Assembly (NCBI RefSeq): GCF_026262505.1
Contig: NC_067204.1
Coordinates: 7,535,797-7,599,796, forward strand
DNA length: 64,000 bases
Reading direction: 5' to 3'
From: Trichomonas vaginalis G3
Lineage: Eukaryota; Parabasalia; Trichomonadida; Trichomonadidae
Shown in pieces: positions 1-8,452 of the stretch. The notes below the pieces were generated by a model, which worked only from the letters and a program-made list of their open reading frames with translations, was not told where the DNA came from and searched no databases. The translations under genes were made by a program, and so were the position numbers. Each line of letters starts with the position of its first letter. The stretch's first letter is position 1.

Positions 1-121
1 GACTTGGTGCAGTTTTCACTAACACAATATTTTTCTGTTCTCTTGACTGATATAACTAACTCATTTATTTCATCAAACAGCAACAACCAAAGTTCATGAC
101 CTAATACATAACATTCATACT
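1..121. other. Window edge, unresolved sequence
   Basis: Left edge of the window inside M1. The minus strand reads open for about 40 codons here without a visible start, so this may be the edge of another minus-strand gene of the element. Nothing more can be supported. Confidence 0.3.
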
Positions 122-886
122 TTATATTTTTAGCTCTGAGTTCTCTTGTAAGCTGTTGCATTTAATATTATCTAAAAAGTCAACTTCAACAGTCATTCGC
201 ACTGGTGCCTTCAGTTCTACAGGCTCTCCTTGAAAGTCAACAAGTCTGAATTGCATGTCTTTCAAATTATGAGGACTAATGCGAACCCATTTACCTAAAT
301 GAGTTGCTATGACAGGAACATTTGGAATGAACATTGAATTGACTGCATAACAGAAGGATTTATATTCTACTGAACCTTTACTATTAACTCCTGAAATGCC
401 TGTGACATTAGCTATTTTAGACTCAATGTATAAACAATTACCATAACATACGTATGGAACAGATTTCATCTCAATCGTTTTGTCAACACTTTTCAAAGGA
501 AATGTCATATGGTATGCACCCAAAAGAAGTTGTACTCTATGACTCATTCGTGTTATCTTAAACTCCTTCGCATAACTGAACTTCAATGTTCCCTCAGAAG
601 AGAGTTCGACATCTATGTTGTCAATAGTTTCTTCATTTATGAGAGTATCTATGACTCCAGCAATTTTATCTATTCTATACCCAGCTCTGTTAGGAAATGT
701 TATAACACTTCTTTTGTCATCTATTTCAATCTCTATGAAATCTGTTTCATCTGTTATGACAAAAGTTGCGATAGTATTGAAGTCAACAACTCTGAAAGCA
801 AGCGCTTCATTCTGAAGACCTAAGTTTGTTTGTAGCTTTACTGTCCCGTATTCGTTTGGGTCTGTACTTTGCAAATAGAACAACAT
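122..886 (-). CDS. Penton-like minor capsid candidate of M1
   Basis: A 254-aa protein rich in alternating hydrophobic residues, as in beta-sandwich proteins. Its C-terminal third (MQFRLVDFQGEPVELKAPVR) resembles the end of the 56982-57795 protein in M2 (a NLTLVDANFVPVKLLCP stretch), both of the form L.D..F.PV.L..P. This form recalls the last strands of Polinton single-jelly-roll penton proteins (family knowledge); the assignment is an inference by eye. The ATG at 886 lies only 17 bp from the ATG of the divergent fibre gene, so both must share one short promoter. It could also be another beta-rich virion protein. The gene looks whole. Confidence 0.6.
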   Translation of the reverse strand: MLFYLQSTDPNEYGTVKLQTNLGLQNEALAFRVVDFNTIATFVITDETDFIEIEIDDKRSVITFPNRAGYRIDKIAGVIDTLINEETIDNIDVELSSEGTLKFSYAKEFKITRMSHRVQLLLGAYHMTFPLKSVDKTIEMKSVPYVCYGNCLYIESKIANVTGISGVNSKGSVEYKSFCYAVNSMFIPNVPVIATHLGKWVRISPHNLKDMQFRLVDFQGEPVELKAPVRMTVEVDFLDNIKCNSLQENSELKI

Positions 887-903
887 TTTATTCTCATTAA
901 AAT
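887..903. promoter_or_regulatory. 17-bp shared divergent leader
   Basis: Only 17 bp (TTTATTCTCATTAAAAT) separate the start codons of the penton-like gene (minus) and the fibre gene (plus). Any core promoter must lie in this gap or inside the coding sequences. A similar T-rich block followed by TAAAAT or TAAATG precedes many M1 and M2 genes. Confidence 0.55.
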
Positions 904-3900
904 ATGACTATTGCTGCATATGCGTATGAAACAAATGAAGCAAGAAGAGCACATGAACTAGTAAACGAAAACTCAACTTTAACAGTGGAAGGTAACAATT
1001 TAGTCATTGACGATGGCAAAACTAAAAAAGTCATTGATTTCGATACTTTTAACACGTATGACCCATTCATTACAATAAGCAAGGTTCCCATCATAAATGA
1101 TGGAACGGTGCAATATATAAATTCTACAGTAGATGCCTCATTAGTGAAAGTATTAAATGTTCTCATTGAATTGTTAAAGAGCTTTCGATTTGACGACAAC
1201 ATTAAATGCCTAAAGAATTTAGTCATGAATGAGAAACAAATTCTCGGCGTTGCTGGTAGCAGTAATGATGTACACCTTATGACATTAGAATATTATAACG
1301 AACATAAAGATGAACTGAAAGGAGAGAAGGGTGACACTGGACCACAAGGACCACAAGGAATACAAGGAATACAAGAAATACAAGGAATACAAGGACCTCA
1401 AGGCGAAAACGGTTTGGATGGTGAAGATGGAAAGGATGGAAAAACTGCTAAATCATGGATATGGAACCTTATAAATACTGGTTTAACAGCTGCTTCATAT
1501 AGAGTTCTTCAATACCAAATCGGAAAGATATGGGCAGTACTTGGTGAAGAAGTTTTAGATGACGTTAAAAATGCTTTGAACTTCATTTCAAATGGTTCGG
1601 ATACTATTAAAACTTTATCTGGTTGGATGCAAGAAACAAGGAGTCAAATAGATACTGTAAGACGTATAGCAAACAATGCACGTACGGGATTGGATACTTT
1701 ACGAGAAGCACAAAATACACTAAAGGAAGCAAATGATATTCTTGGCTCAGTATCAGACATGCATGAAGAGTGGCTTAACGGTATTGACAAATCTTTAAAA
1801 AATCACAGTCAGTCTATTGCTGACTACAAGAAAAGTATAGATTTTTTACATAGTGCTATGGACGTACATGATGGAAGCATAAGGAACTTACTTAATGCTA
1901 ACAATAACTTACCAGGAACTATTAAAGCATTTATAAAGTCCTTTGTAAAACCTGGTGCTCTAACATTTAGGTCTTTGAGAGCAAGAGCATTGAAGTCAAG
2001 AGATGCAGAAACTCCAACAGAACCTACAGAAGGAACTGAAACAACAGAAACTCCAGAAGAACCACCAAAACCAACAGCTAATGAAATATTGTTCGAATAT
2101 TTTCCAAGGTATTCTGTTCTCATTGCATACATTCAAGAAATACTTAAGAAAGCAGACTTGACTTTAGGAGATGATGAAAGTTCTGTATATCTTTCGTTCC
2201 AGTTTCAAATAGCAGAACTTTTGAGACAGATATGCTTAATGTATGACAACATCTCTGATTTCACAAGATATGATGACGACCATGACCCCGAACACGGTGA
2301 AGAAGAAGTTTTACAAACATCCATTAAGACAGGAAAAGTTTTAACACAAAGTCTCATTATTGACACCAAAGATGGCGAAGTGGACGTTCTTCAAGAGCTG
2401 AAGAAAAATACTTCTTCGGGAGGTGGTGGTAGGCATGAACTTGAAATAAATGAGATAGAAGAGAAATTAGCCGAAAAAGCAGATAAAAACCATGTTCATT
2501 ATATAACTTCAGACGAACAGATTATAACGGACTACCATGGATATTTAACACAGGATGAAGAAGTGAAGACGAAAGATGTTAATGAAAGAAGATATAAATT
2601 CATTCGTGCTAAAGGTTATGACATACACTGTACTGTACAGTATGACACAGGTAAAGCACCAGAAGCATTTGGTTATAACAATGAAATTTATGCTTCATAC
2701 TTCTTTGTTAACGGTGTATTAGTTGAACCAAGATTTACTTTGAGAGTTAAGTCAAAAATAACTTTTGAAGATGCTATTAAAAGTAAAGCTGACAAAGATG
2801 AACTTGACGCAACGAACAAAGTTTTGAAATCTCATAAACACAATATCTCCGATATAAATGAACTTCAAGCTACATTAAATAGTAAAGCTGACAAGAACCA
2901 TACACATGAATCCTTCACTACTGTTAGAGCAGACGACATAATATTGAACTATACCCTTGGTTCAAGTGCACCTTTAGAGAATCCAAGTACAAGCGTAAAA
3001 GATACACTAAACTCCTTAAATAGTAAATGTATGAACATTGAAGGTCATGTCAGAAACTTTGAAACACATGAACTACCAGCAATGTTAGATAAAAAAGCAG
3101 ATAAAGAACATACACATAAATTCTTCACAACTGTTGCTATAGAAAGTATTGAAGGAACGGTTGGCGGAACTTGTGGGGATGCATTATATTATAAACCTCC
3201 TAACTTTCCACAAGGTTTAACATCGAATGAAAACATAACAACGAAGAAAGAAATTAGCTGTAAAAATGTTTATGTCATGGATGATGAAAATAATGTTAAA
3301 TTCACTGCTCAAGATTTATATGATAAGAAAGCAGATAAAACTTATGTTGATGAAAAAGATAATGAAATTAAAGAAAAGGTTGAATGGTATCATGAATGGA
3401 CATCGGAGACTTTTAAAGTTAAAGCTGATACAAGATGGGTTTCAGCATGTTTAGACCTTAAAGCAGATAAAACTTATGTTGATGAAAAAGATAATGAAAT
3501 TAAAGAAAAGGTTGAATGGTATCATGAATGGACATCGGAGACTTTTAAAGTTAAAGCTGATACAAGATGGGTTTCAGCATGTTTAGACCTTAAAGCAGAT
3601 AAAACAGAGCTTCAAACATTAAAGACTCAGATTCTTGAAACCATATATCCTATAGGCTCTATTTATACGTCAATGAATTCAACAAATCCAGCAACAGTTC
3701 TGGGTTTTGGTACATGGCAGCAGATTGTAGACAAATTCTTATACTGTGCTAACTCTTCAAAGCAAACAGGTGGTTCAAAGAAAATTTTAGAAGCAAACCT
3801 TCCACCGCACACTCATACAGGAACTACAAACTTTTCTGGCGACCATAGTCACTCATTAAGAGACCACCCATTATACAACTCAGACTATGAAGCTGGCCAT

Positions 3901-4062
3901 GACGTTTTATCTCCATCTTATAACAATTCAGCAAAAAAGACTTTTCGACCAACTGAACCAGGAGGAAATCATGTCCATACTTTCACAACAAATCCAACGG
4001 GCTCGGGTGAAGATTACATGCCACCATTTATGACTGTATTTGCATGGTACCGCGTTCAATGA
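904..4062 (+). CDS. Collagen-type tail-fibre-like protein of M1
   Basis: A 1052-aa protein built like a phage tail fibre. Residues ~140-175 are collagen-like Gly-X-Y repeats (GEKGDTGPQGPQGIQG and on). Then come coiled-coil-prone helices (~200-320), a Pro/Glu/Thr linker (~365-390) and modules containing KADK.H.H. The C-terminal domain (~905-1052) has IYPIGSIYTSMNSTNP, GFGTWQQI, LPPHTHTG, GGNHVHTF and MPPFMTVFAWYRVQ, the form of phage tail-collagen and baseplate C-domains. The likely role is a virion surface fibre used in attachment. A perfect 132-bp tandem duplication lies inside (3331-3594). The gene looks whole, and two GC-rich hairpins follow its stop. Confidence 0.85.
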   Translation: MTIAAYAYETNEARRAHELVNENSTLTVEGNNLVIDDGKTKKVIDFDTFNTYDPFITISKVPIINDGTVQYINSTVDASLVKVLNVLIELLKSFRFDDNIKCLKNLVMNEKQILGVAGSSNDVHLMTLEYYNEHKDELKGEKGDTGPQGPQGIQGIQEIQGIQGPQGENGLDGEDGKDGKTAKSWIWNLINTGLTAASYRVLQYQIGKIWAVLGEEVLDDVKNALNFISNGSDTIKTLSGWMQETRSQIDTVRRIANNARTGLDTLREAQNTLKEANDILGSVSDMHEEWLNGIDKSLKNHSQSIADYKKSIDFLHSAMDVHDGSIRNLLNANNNLPGTIKAFIKSFVKPGALTFRSLRARALKSRDAETPTEPTEGTETTETPEEPPKPTANEILFEYFPRYSVLIAYIQEILKKADLTLGDDESSVYLSFQFQIAELLRQICLMYDNISDFTRYDDDHDPEHGEEEVLQTSIKTGKVLTQSLIIDTKDGEVDVLQELKKNTSSGGGGRHELEINEIEEKLAEKADKNHVHYITSDEQIITDYHGYLTQDEEVKTKDVNERRYKFIRAKGYDIHCTVQYDTGKAPEAFGYNNEIYASYFFVNGVLVEPRFTLRVKSKITFEDAIKSKADKDELDATNKVLKSHKHNISDINELQATLNSKADKNHTHESFTTVRADDIILNYTLGSSAPLENPSTSVKDTLNSLNSKCMNIEGHVRNFETHELPAMLDKKADKEHTHKFFTTVAIESIEGTVGGTCGDALYYKPPNFPQGLTSNENITTKKEISCKNVYVMDDENNVKFTAQDLYDKKADKTYVDEKDNEIKEKVEWYHEWTSETFKVKADTRWVSACLDLKADKTYVDEKDNEIKEKVEWYHEWTSETFKVKADTRWVSACLDLKADKTELQTLKTQILETIYPIGSIYTSMNSTNPATVLGFGTWQQIVDKFLYCANSSKQTGGSKKILEANLPPHTHTGTTNFSGDHSHSLRDHPLYNSDYEAGHDVLSPSYNNSAKKTFRPTEPGGNHVHTFTTNPTGSGEDYMPPFMTVFAWYRVQ
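3331..3594 (+). repeat. Perfect 132-bp tandem duplication inside the fibre gene
   Basis: Two adjacent 132-bp units (3331-3462 and 3463-3594), identical by eye, each encode 44 residues from KADKTYVDEKDNEIK to CLDLK. The lack of differences implies a very recent duplication or ongoing homogenisation. Because the length is a multiple of three it lengthens the fibre without breaking the frame. Confidence 0.9.
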
Positions 4063-4096
4063 ACGCGCTTGAGCCTAGACCCTTTGGGTCAAGGCT
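4051..4096 (+). terminator. Two GC-rich hairpins after the fibre stop codon
   Basis: Hairpin 1 (4051-4067) is CGCGTTC-aat-GAACGCG and overlaps the end of the fibre gene. Hairpin 2 (4072-4096) has GACCC-ttt-GGGTC inside an outer AGCC/GGCT pair. They fill most of the gap before the integrase gene. A transcript-end role is inferred from position. A similar GACCC-N3-GGGTC sits in the 13770-14030 gene. Confidence 0.5.
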
Positions 4097-4130
4097 TACC
4101 GTCTTGAATAAAATCTTTAACTTTACATAA

Positions 4131-5216
4131 ATGAGCTTGAAAGAAGTATTCGAACAACATCCATGGAGGTCATTTAAGAAGTTCAATGAAGCTGCAAAGA
4201 GTTGGGGATTTACTAACAGAGCTGAAGTGAAAAGGTTCTTTGACAAAAATGTTGTACATCAAACAAAAATAAACCCTTACGACTACTTTTTACCAATTTA
4301 CTCCAACGCTCCTGACGCATACCAATTTGACACTCTCAATCAAAGCAGAAAAGGAGGACATAAACCATTCCTCATCTTCATTAATGTTAACACTCGTAAA
4401 GCATATGCATATTCAATGAAAAATAAAGGAACTCGTGAAGTGTTAAGAGTTTTACAAAAGTTTGTAGCAGAACATAGCCCAAGTACTTTAACATCAGACC
4501 AAGACAGTGCATACCTCAGCAATGAAATCACAGAATTTCTCATTAAGCATAACATAACTCACTACACTACCGAAGACCATAACCATAACATACTCGGCAT
4601 CATAAACCGCTTCATAAGGACTCTCAGAGATTTAAATCAAGAGCGAGACTTTACCGAAGAAACAATGAAACATTTTCTCGAAGTATATAATTCCTCAACA
4701 CATTCTACAACAGGACATACACAAAATTCAATGACACAACAACAAGAAGAAAAGTATATACAAAAGAAACGAAGTCAAACACAAAATATCAGAAATTCAA
4801 CACAATTTACCCTCATTCCTGGTACAAAAGTTCGTGTAGTTCTTGACGACAAACTGTTGACAAAGAAACGTTTAAGGTTAAGTCGAAATTATTATATCGT
4901 AGACTCTACGCAAGGTAATGGATATCTTATAAAAGCTGCTGACGACTCCATAGCATTTTACCCTCGACATAAGTTAGTTGAAAGTAGTAATGGCAAACTT
5001 GCTGAAACCATTGACGAAGCAAAGCGAGGAGTGGTTATTGAAATACTTGGCTATAACATAAACGATGACACTTATAAAGTAAGATATGAAGGAGGCGTTG
5101 AAGATGTTATACCATCTAAGAACTTGAGAGAGTCAAAGCCAACACATCTGGGACCATTAGAGCGGGAGTATTGGAAAGACAAAAATATGCCAGAAAGAAT
5201 AAGAAAATTCTTCTAA
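4131..5216 (+). CDS. Polinton integrase (rve / retroviral-type)
   Basis: A 361-aa protein with the rve integrase core at residues ~45-190. An acidic strand lies in AYQFDTL, a second in LTSDQDSAYL, and the region GIINRFIRTLRDLNQ follows in the position of the retroviral-type third motif. The C-terminal part (~235-340) reads like a small SH3/chromo-type beta-barrel (KVRVVLDD, YKVRYEGG, VIPSKNLRES), as in Polinton integrases. It would catalyse insertion of the element into host DNA. The start ATG at 4131 follows a short leader ending ACTTTACATAA. The reading frame is open end to end. Confidence 0.88.
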   Translation: MSLKEVFEQHPWRSFKKFNEAAKSWGFTNRAEVKRFFDKNVVHQTKINPYDYFLPIYSNAPDAYQFDTLNQSRKGGHKPFLIFINVNTRKAYAYSMKNKGTREVLRVLQKFVAEHSPSTLTSDQDSAYLSNEITEFLIKHNITHYTTEDHNHNILGIINRFIRTLRDLNQERDFTEETMKHFLEVYNSSTHSTTGHTQNSMTQQQEEKYIQKKRSQTQNIRNSTQFTLIPGTKVRVVLDDKLLTKKRLRLSRNYYIVDSTQGNGYLIKAADDSIAFYPRHKLVESSNGKLAETIDEAKRGVVIEILGYNINDDTYKVRYEGGVEDVIPSKNLRESKPTHLGPLEREYWKDKNMPERIRKFF

Positions 5217-5286
5217 ACTTTTTCATTAGATGTAAATCAGACATGAACGAGAACAGTCATGATATCATTAATGGTACCATTTATTT

Positions 5287-5590
5287 ACACCAAAAATATA
5301 TTTTAGGGTAGATGGTTAGATCTAACCCGATATCTAACCTCATTTCTACCCTCTTGAATTTTCATGAATTTTATATATTAATGTTTTCATAAATTTACAC
5401 CAAAAATAATGTTTAGAGTAGATGGTTAGATCTAACCCGATATCTAACCTCATTTCTACCCTCTTGAATTTTCATGAATTTTATATATTAATGTTTTCAT
5501 AAATTTACACCAAAAATAATGTTTAGAGTAGATGGTTAGATCTAACCCGATTTCTAACCTCATTTCTACCCTCTTGAATTTTCATGAATT
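5287..5590. repeat. M1-specific palindromic repeat array (GGTTAGAT word), three copies
   Basis: Three copies spaced about 108-110 bp share the plan GGGTAGA-t-GGTTAGAT ... ATCTAACC-tcatt-TCTACCC, which can fold into a two-step hairpin. Between copies lies a conserved spacer (CTCTTGAATTTTCATGAATT and TTTACACCAAAAATAATGTT). Further copies lie at 6597-6650 (inverted) and 16897-16941. The same scaffold with a different core word occurs in M2. The array sits immediately upstream of the 312-aa gene. Confidence 0.85.
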
Positions 5591-5596
5591 TCCTTA

Positions 5597-5655
5597 AGAT
5601 AGAAAAAATAAAGTTAGTTTTATTTTTATTTATTTTTTTATTTTGTATAAAAGAT
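5597..5655 (+). promoter_or_regulatory. Promoter-like leader shared with 6695-6759 and M2
   Basis: An A/T-rich block starting AGATAGAAAAAATAAAGTTA and ending TTTTATTTTGTATAAAAGAT directly precedes the 312-aa gene. The same block, nearly base for base up to TTTTATTTTGTAT, precedes the KilA-N gene at 6760. Its reverse complement (about 62184-62240) precedes the homologous gene in M2. Its conservation between two elements and two genes marks it as a core promoter. A TATAAA-like string is present, unlike the TCA-type initiator known for T. vaginalis host genes. Confidence 0.65.
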
Positions 5656-6594
5656 ATGATTTCAACAATCGGCACAACAACAATTCAAACAACAGCACCA
5701 AACTCGTTAGTCATGAATCCAACATCTATGTTAGTAGAGATGAAAAGCTTCATTCCTTCTTTATTTACTTTCGAAACAGAAATACAAAAAATTAAGCAGG
5801 AACTTTTAACAAGTAATTTAGACTGTACCGCACAGGATGAAGAAAATGAAGAATATCTTTATGACATGCAGGACATTATTTACCATTTACCCAAATTGCC
5901 TGAAATCCAACAACAAAAGCTCACTATTCCTGAATTCGATGAAATAGAAGTTAAAGTTAGTGATTCTGCAGAAATAAAGAAGTTCATACGTAAAGTAAAC
6001 TATGAGTTTCTAGGATATCATTGCAACCATAAAGTTATGGACAAAGATTGCGACATGGTATATAAGAACATCTCTGACATATATAAATCGGGGGAGTTTA
6101 AGACATACGACAACTTTGTTTCATTAGTTGCAAAATGTGTATGGCAGATAAGAGATAAAGATAGAAGAGGTAAAGTATGGAATGGACAAATAAAACCAGC
6201 AGCCTTTGAGTTAAAGAAAACCATTGACGCCTTGGTTGTTCTAGCTGGTTTTATTTCAATGTATAACGCAAAAATGAATCCGCAATGTTCAAAATGTAAA
6301 GCAGCAATGAGGAAATATAACTACTCCGTCAAAGAGATAGAACGTATGAGAAACGACTATCCAGACTTAAAGAAAGAAGCAGAAAAACCAGCAGAAAATA
6401 AAATGGACATGTTAGCATTTCTGAATAAAAACTATCCAACTGCTGACGATTTCCTATTATCTGACGTCAAGAAGAAGTATAAAGAAACCTTCGGCATTGT
6501 TAAAACTTTTGATATCCTCAGCGAAGAAATAGAAGCTACAAAACTGTTTAGAATCTCACGAATTCATAACGTTTACCATCTAAAACGTTTATAA
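5656..6594 (+). CDS. Conserved Polinton protein of unknown function (312 aa, M1 copy)
   Basis: The family is not recognised. The start is taken at ATG 5656 because the M2 homologue (61240-62175, minus) begins at the matching point; an upstream in-frame start would translate the conserved promoter block. The two proteins share most residues along their length. Visible features are a Thr/Ser-rich N-terminus (STIGTTTIQTTAPNS), helical segments, a CxxC-like MNPQCSKCKAA around residue 215 that could bind a metal, and a charged helical C-terminus. The gene is flanked on both sides by element-specific palindromic repeats in both elements, which suggests (inference) a DNA-binding or replication role linked to those repeats. 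The gene looks whole. Confidence 0.75.
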   Translation: MISTIGTTTIQTTAPNSLVMNPTSMLVEMKSFIPSLFTFETEIQKIKQELLTSNLDCTAQDEENEEYLYDMQDIIYHLPKLPEIQQQKLTIPEFDEIEVKVSDSAEIKKFIRKVNYEFLGYHCNHKVMDKDCDMVYKNISDIYKSGEFKTYDNFVSLVAKCVWQIRDKDRRGKVWNGQIKPAAFELKKTIDALVVLAGFISMYNAKMNPQCSKCKAAMRKYNYSVKEIERMRNDYPDLKKEAEKPAENKMDMLAFLNKNYPTADDFLLSDVKKKYKETFGIVKTFDILSEEIEATKLFRISRIHNVYHLKRL

Positions 6595-6596
6595 AA

Positions 6597-6759
6597 TAAC
6601 TGGGGTAGAAATGAGGTTAGATATCGGGTTAGATCTAACCATCTACACTAAAATATATTTTTATTGAATTCAGCACAAAAATAATGAATTTCATTAGATA
6701 GAAAAAATAAAGTTAGTTTTATTTTTATTTATTTTTTTATTTTGTATGTAAAGACAGTA
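6597..6759 (+). promoter_or_regulatory. Inverted GGTTAGAT repeat copy plus duplicated promoter block
   Basis: Bases 6602-6650 carry one more copy of the M1 palindromic repeat in the opposite orientation to the 5287-5590 array (GGGTAGAAATGAGGTTAGAT, then AGATCTAACCATCTACAC). Bases 6695-6747 repeat the promoter block at 5597. The 312-aa gene is therefore bracketed by inverted copies of the repeat, and the next gene starts from a duplicated promoter. Confidence 0.75.
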
Positions 6760-7371
6760 ATGACAAACATTGAGTTTGAAACAGTTAGAAAGATTGACAA
6801 TGACACCAAAGTGGTTAGAATTGGTGATTTAAACGTAAGATACTGTAAGAAATACAACAAATATTCTTTGTCAGACATTATAACACCATCTGGAAAGAAA
6901 ACAAAGGACTGGGTTAGAATTGCTTCTACTCAGAAAATTTTGACAAGAAATCCTGAGCTTATGATATCAGTAAGATTCTATGGAACTACAGCATATCTCA
7001 TTGACAAAAGTCTTATACCAATAATTCTTCTATGGATTGACCCAGTTGTTGGATATAACTTCATAACTTATGGTTCATTCGATACGGAACGTTGCAGTGA
7101 AGGCTTACTTTACATCGTTCAGAAACCGAAGGACTTCAATACAAAGAGATATAAGATAGGAAGAACATATAATATAACTCAAAGATATGACAGTACAGTC
7201 AATAGAGTCAAGGTTGTGTTCGTTAACGATATGAGAGCTGCAGAAACAGAACTACTTGAAAAGTTTGAGAAAATGTATGGTGCTCCCATGAAAGGTAAAG
7301 AAACGTTTGAAGTAGATGAGATAGATAAAGCTATAAAATTATTTGACGAAGTTGCTGAAAAATACATGTAA
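6760..7371 (+). CDS. KilA-N plus T5orf172-type protein
   Basis: A 203-aa protein starting at ATG 6760, the ATG in the shared leader ACAGTAATGACAA also found at 7461. The N-terminal half (KKYNKYSLSDIITPSGKKTKDW, then ILLWIDPVVGYNFI) reads like a KilA-N DNA-binding domain. The C-terminal ~85 residues (GLLYIVQKPKDFNTKRYKIG, NITQRYDS, AETELLEKF) match the T5orf172/MUG113 branch of the GIY-YIG superfamily. KilA-N with T5orf172 is a known pairing in large DNA viruses and phages; its exact function is poorly known. It sits in a plus-strand run after the 312-aa gene. Confidence 0.72.
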   Translation: MTNIEFETVRKIDNDTKVVRIGDLNVRYCKKYNKYSLSDIITPSGKKTKDWVRIASTQKILTRNPELMISVRFYGTTAYLIDKSLIPIILLWIDPVVGYNFITYGSFDTERCSEGLLYIVQKPKDFNTKRYKIGRTYNITQRYDSTVNRVKVVFVNDMRAAETELLEKFEKMYGAPMKGKETFEVDEIDKAIKLFDEVAEKYM

Positions 7372-7460
7372 AGCGTTTATTTTTGGTCTTTTGTGAAAGT
7401 CAGAAAATAACGCTAATTTTTTTCTAACAAAATTTTTTATCTTGTATATAAGAAACAGTA

Positions 7461-8240
7461 ATGACAACATTAGAGAACACAACAACAGTTATAGTCCATG
7501 AAGTCATAAATGAAGAATACGAGTACATACAGTATAACAAACAGTTACGTCTTATTCGTTCTGTCAAAGACGACATGTACCAGGTGCAAAGTATTTTGAC
7601 AGCATGTTTTGCTCCAGAGAATAAAACACCAAATGAATGGTTTGAATTAAATAGCACTCATGAACTCCTCAGTGAGTTTGAACATGTAGAACTTAAAAAG
7701 ATGTACCAAGACAGGCAAAACTTACCATCACATCTAAAAGGTATATATGTTCATAAGTTCCTAGTTAGTTCAATAGCAATGTGGGCTTCACCTCGTTATG
7801 CAATCTACATACTTATGCTACTTGACGAACTTTGTACAAAGCAGAGAGAAGATATGATGAAAGAAGACAAAAGCATACAGAAAAGAATACCACGTACAGT
7901 ACCAAAAGGAAAGGAAAAGAGTTATAAGTATATGATATATACTGAAGAGTTGGAAAATGAAGAAGATAAAGATATGGTTATGTTGCCTTTAGTGAGAAGA
8001 AACAACAAAAGCTTTTATGACCTCGCTAAGATATATAAATCTGACAGAAACTGGTTCTATCGTGAAAACTTACCGATTTCAATGACACCGAATGAGCAAA
8101 TAAAGGAAATTGTCAAAAATACTCTTCCTCAAACACACTATGACATCAAAGGTTGCACAATACTTACATTCAAAGAAGACTTAACATTACTGAAGGAAAA
8201 AATAACAGAATATTTCGACAACTTCAAAGAGGAAGAATGA
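7461..8240 (+). CDS. KilA-N domain protein
   Basis: A 259-aa protein. Residues ~25-125 have the KilA-N plan: PNEWFELNSTHELLSEF, then HLKGIYVHKFLVSSIAMWAS and PRYAIYILMLLDEL. The rest is charged and helical. KilA-N domains bind DNA in viruses and phages. The leader TTTTATCTTGTATATAAGAA with CAGTA before the ATG matches that of the preceding gene, suggesting tandem duplication of a KilA-N gene with its promoter. Two small hairpins and a 30-bp palindrome lie downstream. Confidence 0.7.
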   Translation: MTTLENTTTVIVHEVINEEYEYIQYNKQLRLIRSVKDDMYQVQSILTACFAPENKTPNEWFELNSTHELLSEFEHVELKKMYQDRQNLPSHLKGIYVHKFLVSSIAMWASPRYAIYILMLLDELCTKQREDMMKEDKSIQKRIPRTVPKGKEKSYKYMIYTEELENEEDKDMVMLPLVRRNNKSFYDLAKIYKSDRNWFYRENLPISMTPNEQIKEIVKNTLPQTHYDIKGCTILTFKEDLTLLKEKITEYFDNFKEEE

Positions 8241-8452
8241 AAAAAATCTCGTGGGGTGCCACGTTAGGACCATAGTGGAGAAAACCACGATAAAAAACAA
8301 AACCCTTCGTCAAGTTTAATTGTTTCCATAAACGCTCCATGTCGAACATAATTGACGAACAGACAATTGTCTGTTCGTCAAGTTTATTTTTAAGAGAAGT
8401 TAATTAACCCGGTGACATGGTGACACTTTCAGTTATTCAAAAATGAATTTTC
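8241..8452. repeat. Hairpins and a perfect 30-bp palindrome between convergent genes
   Basis: Just after the KilA-N gene lie CGTGG-ggtg-CCACG and GTGG-agaaaa-CCAC hairpins. At 8352-8381 there is a perfect 30-bp palindrome centred on CAATTG, with arms TTGACGAACAGACAA. The neighbouring genes converge here, so a bidirectional transcript-end role is plausible; a protein-binding or replication site is the alternative. Confidence 0.6.

Noticed and set aside
5306-5545. GGTTAG words resembling telomere repeats
   Set aside because: They occur singly within palindromes, not in tandem, and M2 uses a different word at the same place.
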